Origin: JBOGWY01 sp050694015 | GTDB lineage: Bacteria > Actinomycetota > CADDZG01 > WHSQ01 | Assembly (NCBI GenBank): GCA_050694015.1 | Contig: JBOGWY010000079.1 | Coordinates: 1-16,698, forward strand | Reading direction: 5' to 3' | Length of the DNA: 16,698 nt | Shown: positions 13,861-16,698 of the stretch, piece by piece | Position numbering within the stretch: position 1 is the first letter of the stretch | Layout of the letters: each line of letters begins with the position of its first letter | Position numbers and translations under genes: made by a program | Notes under the pieces: model-generated | What the model saw: the letters and a program-made list of their open reading frames with translations, nothing else | Told to the model about the DNA's origin: nothing | Database searches by the model: none

Positions 13861-15735
13861 ATGTGTGGCATCGCCGGTTTCTTGGGCACGCACGACACGG
13901 CGACCGCGTCCGTGATCAGGCGTCAGCTGGATCTCTTGGCTCATCGCGGCCCAGATTCATTCGGCGTGATCGAGAAACCCGGAGCCGTCATCGGCCAAAC
14001 CCGCCTCTCCGTCATCGATCTCGTTACCGGAGACCCCCCGATCGCCAACGAGGACGGCTCGGTTGGGGTCGCGTTCAATGGCGAGATCTACAACTACGCC
14101 TCGCTGCGACGCGAGTTGCTCGAGGCTGGGCACGAACTGCGGACGAAAGGAGACACCGAGGTCATCGCGCATCTCGCCGAGAACCTGGGCCCGGTCGATC
14201 TCGCCCGTCGCCTCGAAGGGATGTTCGCCTGCGCGGTGTGGGACGACCGGCGGCAAACGCTGGTCCTGATCAGAGACCGGGTGGGTAAGAAACCGCTCTA
14301 CTACTGGCACGATGGACCGCGCTTCGTGTTCGCGAGCGAGATCAAAGCGTTGTTCGCTCATCCCGAGGTACCAAAGCGTCTCAACGAGGACGCGATCTCC
14401 GCCTATCTCACCTTCGGCTACGTTCCGACGCCCGAGACCTTCTACGCGGGGGTGAAGAGCCTTCCCTCCGGTCATGTGTTGGAACTGTCGCCGGATGGTG
14501 CGGCGCGGATCAGCGAGTACTGGCGGCCGGTGGTAGCGGGGGCGGATCCCGTCAATGTCGCAGAGCTGCCGTTCGACGACGCCGCGCGTGAGGTCAGGCA
14601 AATACTCGAGCTCGCCGTTTCGAAGCGGCTTGTTTCTGACGTCCCGTTGGGAGCTTTCCTCAGTGGAGGCATCGATTCGAGCGCGATCGTTGGAATCATG
14701 TCGACACTCACCGAGGAGCCCGTGCGCACTTTCACGATCGGGTTCGAAGACGTCGAAGGCTTCGACGAACGCGAGCCTGCGCGTCGGGTCGCAGAACGCT
14801 TCGGGACTGATCACACGGAATTCGTTGTCCGACCCAATGCCGTCGATCTGATCGAGCAACTGGTGTGGAACTACGACCAACCGTTCGGGGACTCGAGCGC
14901 TATCCCGACCTACCTACTGTCGCAACTGACCAAGCAGAACGTCACCGTCGCCTTGTCGGGTGATGGTGGGGATGAGCTCTTCGCCGGATACGAGCGTTTC
15001 GGAGCAGCTCTGGCTCTCGGCCGCTACCTGAAGGTCCCGGCGCCGATCAGAACCGGCGCGCATAAGGTCCTCGAGCGGATACCCCAAGGGTCGGTGAGAG
15101 GAAGGGTCAGGAGCGCACGGCGGTTCACGGCGGGTGCAGAGGTCGGCCTTCCCGATGCCTACCTATCGTGGATCAACTTCGTCGGTCCTCGTGATCGAGC
15201 CCTTCTTCTGAATGGCGCCTCGGAGTGGGGGATCGCCGACTACAAACGCATCTGGCAAGAATCCGAAGGCGCCGACTTGCTCGATCGACTTCTAGTGCTG
15301 AACCTCCGCACGTATCTGGTCGACGATCTGCTCCAGAAGGTCGACCGGATGAGCATGGCGCACGGGCTAGAGGTGAGATCGCCGCTCCTCGATCATCATC
15401 TCGTGGAGTTCGCGCTGCGCCTACCTCGGTCGTACAGGATCAAAGGGTTCACCTTGAAGAGGATCCTCAAGGCAGCGGTCTCCGATCTCCTCCCGCGCGA
15501 GATAACCGATCGGCGCAAGCGGGGATTCGGAGTCCCACTTGACCGCTGGTTCCGTACGGATCTGCAGAACTATGTCGCCTCGATGCTGGGGTCTGCCGCT
15601 CGCGTCCGGACGCACCTGCGTGGGGAAGCTCTGGACTGCCTATTGGAGGAACATCGCGCCGGCCGCGTTCACCACGGTCAAGCGTTGTGGGCTCTCCTGA
15701 CGTTGGAGATATTCCTTCGTCGCGAAGGATGGTGA
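13861..15735 (+). CDS. asnB: Glutamine-hydrolysing asparagine synthase family amidotransferase
   Basis: 624 residues, normal length for the AsnB family. Seen: MCGIAGF with the catalytic Cys2 exposed after Met removal, H-R-G-P-D-S (28-33), Arg48, F-N-G-E-I-Y-N (72-78) and G-D-T-E (97-100), which form the class II glutaminase site. The synthetase domain has the pyrophosphate loop LSGGIDSSAIVGIM (267-280) and later L-S-G-D-G-G-D-E-L-F-A-G-Y. Known: AsnB makes asparagine from aspartate, ATP and glutamine, but paralogues in polysaccharide and natural-product loci amidate other carboxylates such as sugar uronates. Inferred: here, next to a coupled glycosyltransferase, amidation of a glycan acid is at least as likely as housekeeping asparagine synthesis. 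No uronate-making dehydrogenase is visible in the window. The start is certain from Cys2 and the ribosome site at 13846. The following gene overlaps the stop as GTGA. Confidence 0.92.
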   Translation: MCGIAGFLGTHDTATASVIRRQLDLLAHRGPDSFGVIEKPGAVIGQTRLSVIDLVTGDPPIANEDGSVGVAFNGEIYNYASLRRELLEAGHELRTKGDTEVIAHLAENLGPVDLARRLEGMFACAVWDDRRQTLVLIRDRVGKKPLYYWHDGPRFVFASEIKALFAHPEVPKRLNEDAISAYLTFGYVPTPETFYAGVKSLPSGHVLELSPDGAARISEYWRPVVAGADPVNVAELPFDDAAREVRQILELAVSKRLVSDVPLGAFLSGGIDSSAIVGIMSTLTEEPVRTFTIGFEDVEGFDEREPARRVAERFGTDHTEFVVRPNAVDLIEQLVWNYDQPFGDSSAIPTYLLSQLTKQNVTVALSGDGGDELFAGYERFGAALALGRYLKVPAPIRTGAHKVLERIPQGSVRGRVRSARRFTAGAEVGLPDAYLSWINFVGPRDRALLLNGASEWGIADYKRIWQESEGADLLDRLLVLNLRTYLVDDLLQKVDRMSMAHGLEVRSPLLDHHLVEFALRLPRSYRIKGFTLKRILKAAVSDLLPREITDRRKRGFGVPLDRWFRTDLQNYVASMLGSAARVRTHLRGEALDCLLEEHRAGRVHHGQALWALLTLEIFLRREGW

Positions 15736-16698
15736 AAGACCAGGCACGCGTTCTGCGCGCGATCACGCGCCTCAACATCGGTGGTCCCGCGCGGCAAGCA
15801 TTGCTGCTTTCCGCGGAGCTTCGCGACGAGTTTCCGACCTGGCTGGTCGCAGGACAGCCGCAGCCGGGCGAGGGCGAGCTGTCCGACGAACGGGTACCGG
15901 TGATCAAGGCGCCCCTCGTGCGACCTCTGAATCCGATCCAAGACGCGCGCGCCGTCGTGGTGATGCGGCGTTTGCTGCGCGACAGCGGCGCGCACCTGCT
16001 CCACACTCATATGGCGAAGGCCGGGACCGTGGGCCGGGTCGCAGCATTCACGTCGCCGGACAAGCCGCGCACGGTGCACACCTTCCATGGCCATGTGCTC
16101 GAGGGGTATTTCAGGCCCACGTTCGAGCGAGCTTTCGTGAGAGTCGAACGCGCTCTGGCGCGTCGCACCGACGTCCTCATCGCGGTCAGTGAGGAGGTTC
16201 GCGACTCCCTATTGGACCTCGGGATCGGTCGGTCCGAACAGTTCCGGGTGATTCCACTCGGCTTCGATCTGACGTCATTCCTGCGGGTAGAGGGTCGCTC
16301 GGGAGCCCTCCGGCGCGATCTGCCCATCGACGATGACGTCCCCCTGGTCGGAATCCTGGGACGGCTCGCGCCGATCAAGGATCATCGGACCCTGTTGGAA
16401 GCGATGCGAAAGGTCGAGTCCGCTCATCTCGCGGTCTTGGGCGACGGCGAATTGATGGACGAACTCCGTTCGTCCGCGCGCGCGATGGGGATAGCCGACC
16501 GTGTGCATTTCGTCGGCTGGCGTCACGACGTCGCCGACGTAATCAGCGATCTGGATGTCGTCGCTCTCACGAGTCGGAACGAGGGCAGTCCAGTTTCGTT
16601 GATCGAGGCCCTGGCCTCGAACCGTCCCGTCGTCGCGACCGACGTCGGCGGCGTCCGCTCTGTGGTGCAGGACGGGAAGACGGGATATCTCGTTGCGC
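15732..16698 (+). CDS. Glycosyltransferase, GT4 family (3' end missing)
   Basis: A frame opens with GTG at 15732, overlapping the asnB TGA as GTGA, and stays open to the right edge (322 codons), so the C-terminus is cut off. Seen: an N-terminal R-L-N-I-G-G-P-A-R-Q (about 13-22) typical of GT4 donor/acceptor loops, then H-T-H-M-A-K-A-G (95-102) and T-F-H-G-H-V-L-E-G (about 117-125). An A-V-S-E-E-V mid-motif, V-I-P-L-G-F-D (about 175-181) and a donor domain with G-R-L-A-P-I-K-D-H (near 213-221) follow. The E-x7-E motif N-E-G-S-P-V-S-L-I-E-A-L-A (near 287-299) and T-D-V-G-G are complete. Known: GT4 retaining transferases of this kind build exopolysaccharides and other surface glycans. Inferred: it is translated with asnB and acts in the same pathway. 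Donor and acceptor unknown. Confidence 0.9.
   Translation, partial: MKDQARVLRAITRLNIGGPARQALLLSAELRDEFPTWLVAGQPQPGEGELSDERVPVIKAPLVRPLNPIQDARAVVVMRRLLRDSGAHLLHTHMAKAGTVGRVAAFTSPDKPRTVHTFHGHVLEGYFRPTFERAFVRVERALARRTDVLIAVSEEVRDSLLDLGIGRSEQFRVIPLGFDLTSFLRVEGRSGALRRDLPIDDDVPLVGILGRLAPIKDHRTLLEAMRKVESAHLAVLGDGELMDELRSSARAMGIADRVHFVGWRHDVADVISDLDVVALTSRNEGSPVSLIEALASNRPVVATDVGGVRSVVQDGKTGYLVA

Noticed and set aside
13957..14880. A 307-residue minus-strand open frame inside asnB
   Set aside because: It is antisense to conserved AsnB motifs; length is expected from G/C-biased third positions.

Overview
The window is one continuous glycan-biosynthesis locus: 14 protein-coding genes, the first and last cut by the window edges, and no RNA genes, transposases, CRISPR arrays or phage genes that I could find. 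The DNA is high-GC (about 60% by eye), with strong G/C third positions, Shine-Dalgarno sites of the GGAG type and GTG, TTG and possibly CTG starts. Together with the mix of families this fits a high-GC bacterium, most plausibly an uncultured actinobacterium-like lineage. No phylogenetic marker is present, so the placement is weak.

Layout, left to right: 3' end of a GT10 fucosyltransferase-like gene and a CgeB-like glycosyltransferase (+); a small class I methyltransferase and a PAPS-dependent sulfotransferase (-); an FkbM methyltransferase (+); a GT4 glycosyltransferase (-); a sugar C-methyltransferase and a GDP-mannose 4,6-dehydratase-like enzyme (+); a coupled trio of ABC exporter, GT2 and GT4 glycosyltransferases (-); an extended SDR epimerase/reductase (+); a second FkbM methyltransferase (-); and an AsnB-type glutamine amidotransferase with a translationally coupled GT4 gene that runs off the right edge (+). 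Strand changes eight times. Convergent junctions are very tight (13 bp gap, 10 bp gap, 37 bp overlap, 4 bp overlap). Divergent junctions leave about 50-120 bp, where the promoters must lie.

As a system, the dehydratase would make GDP-4-keto-6-deoxymannose, which is the precursor of GDP-fucose and of C-branched sugars. The neighbouring C-methyltransferase would add a branch methyl, and the SDR could reduce or epimerise the 4-keto sugar. Five glycosyltransferases (GT10, CgeB-like, GT2 and GT4 types; six when both edge genes are counted) would build the chain. The ABC exporter, which resembles flippases of lipid-linked oligosaccharides, would move it across the membrane. The sulfotransferase, three other methyltransferases and the AsnB-like enzyme suggest a heavily decorated glycan (sulfated, O-methylated, possibly amidated). 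No polymerase, ligase, oligosaccharyltransferase or initiating phosphoglycosyltransferase is visible, so the carrier and final product (capsule, glycolipid, glycoprotein) cannot be told from this window.
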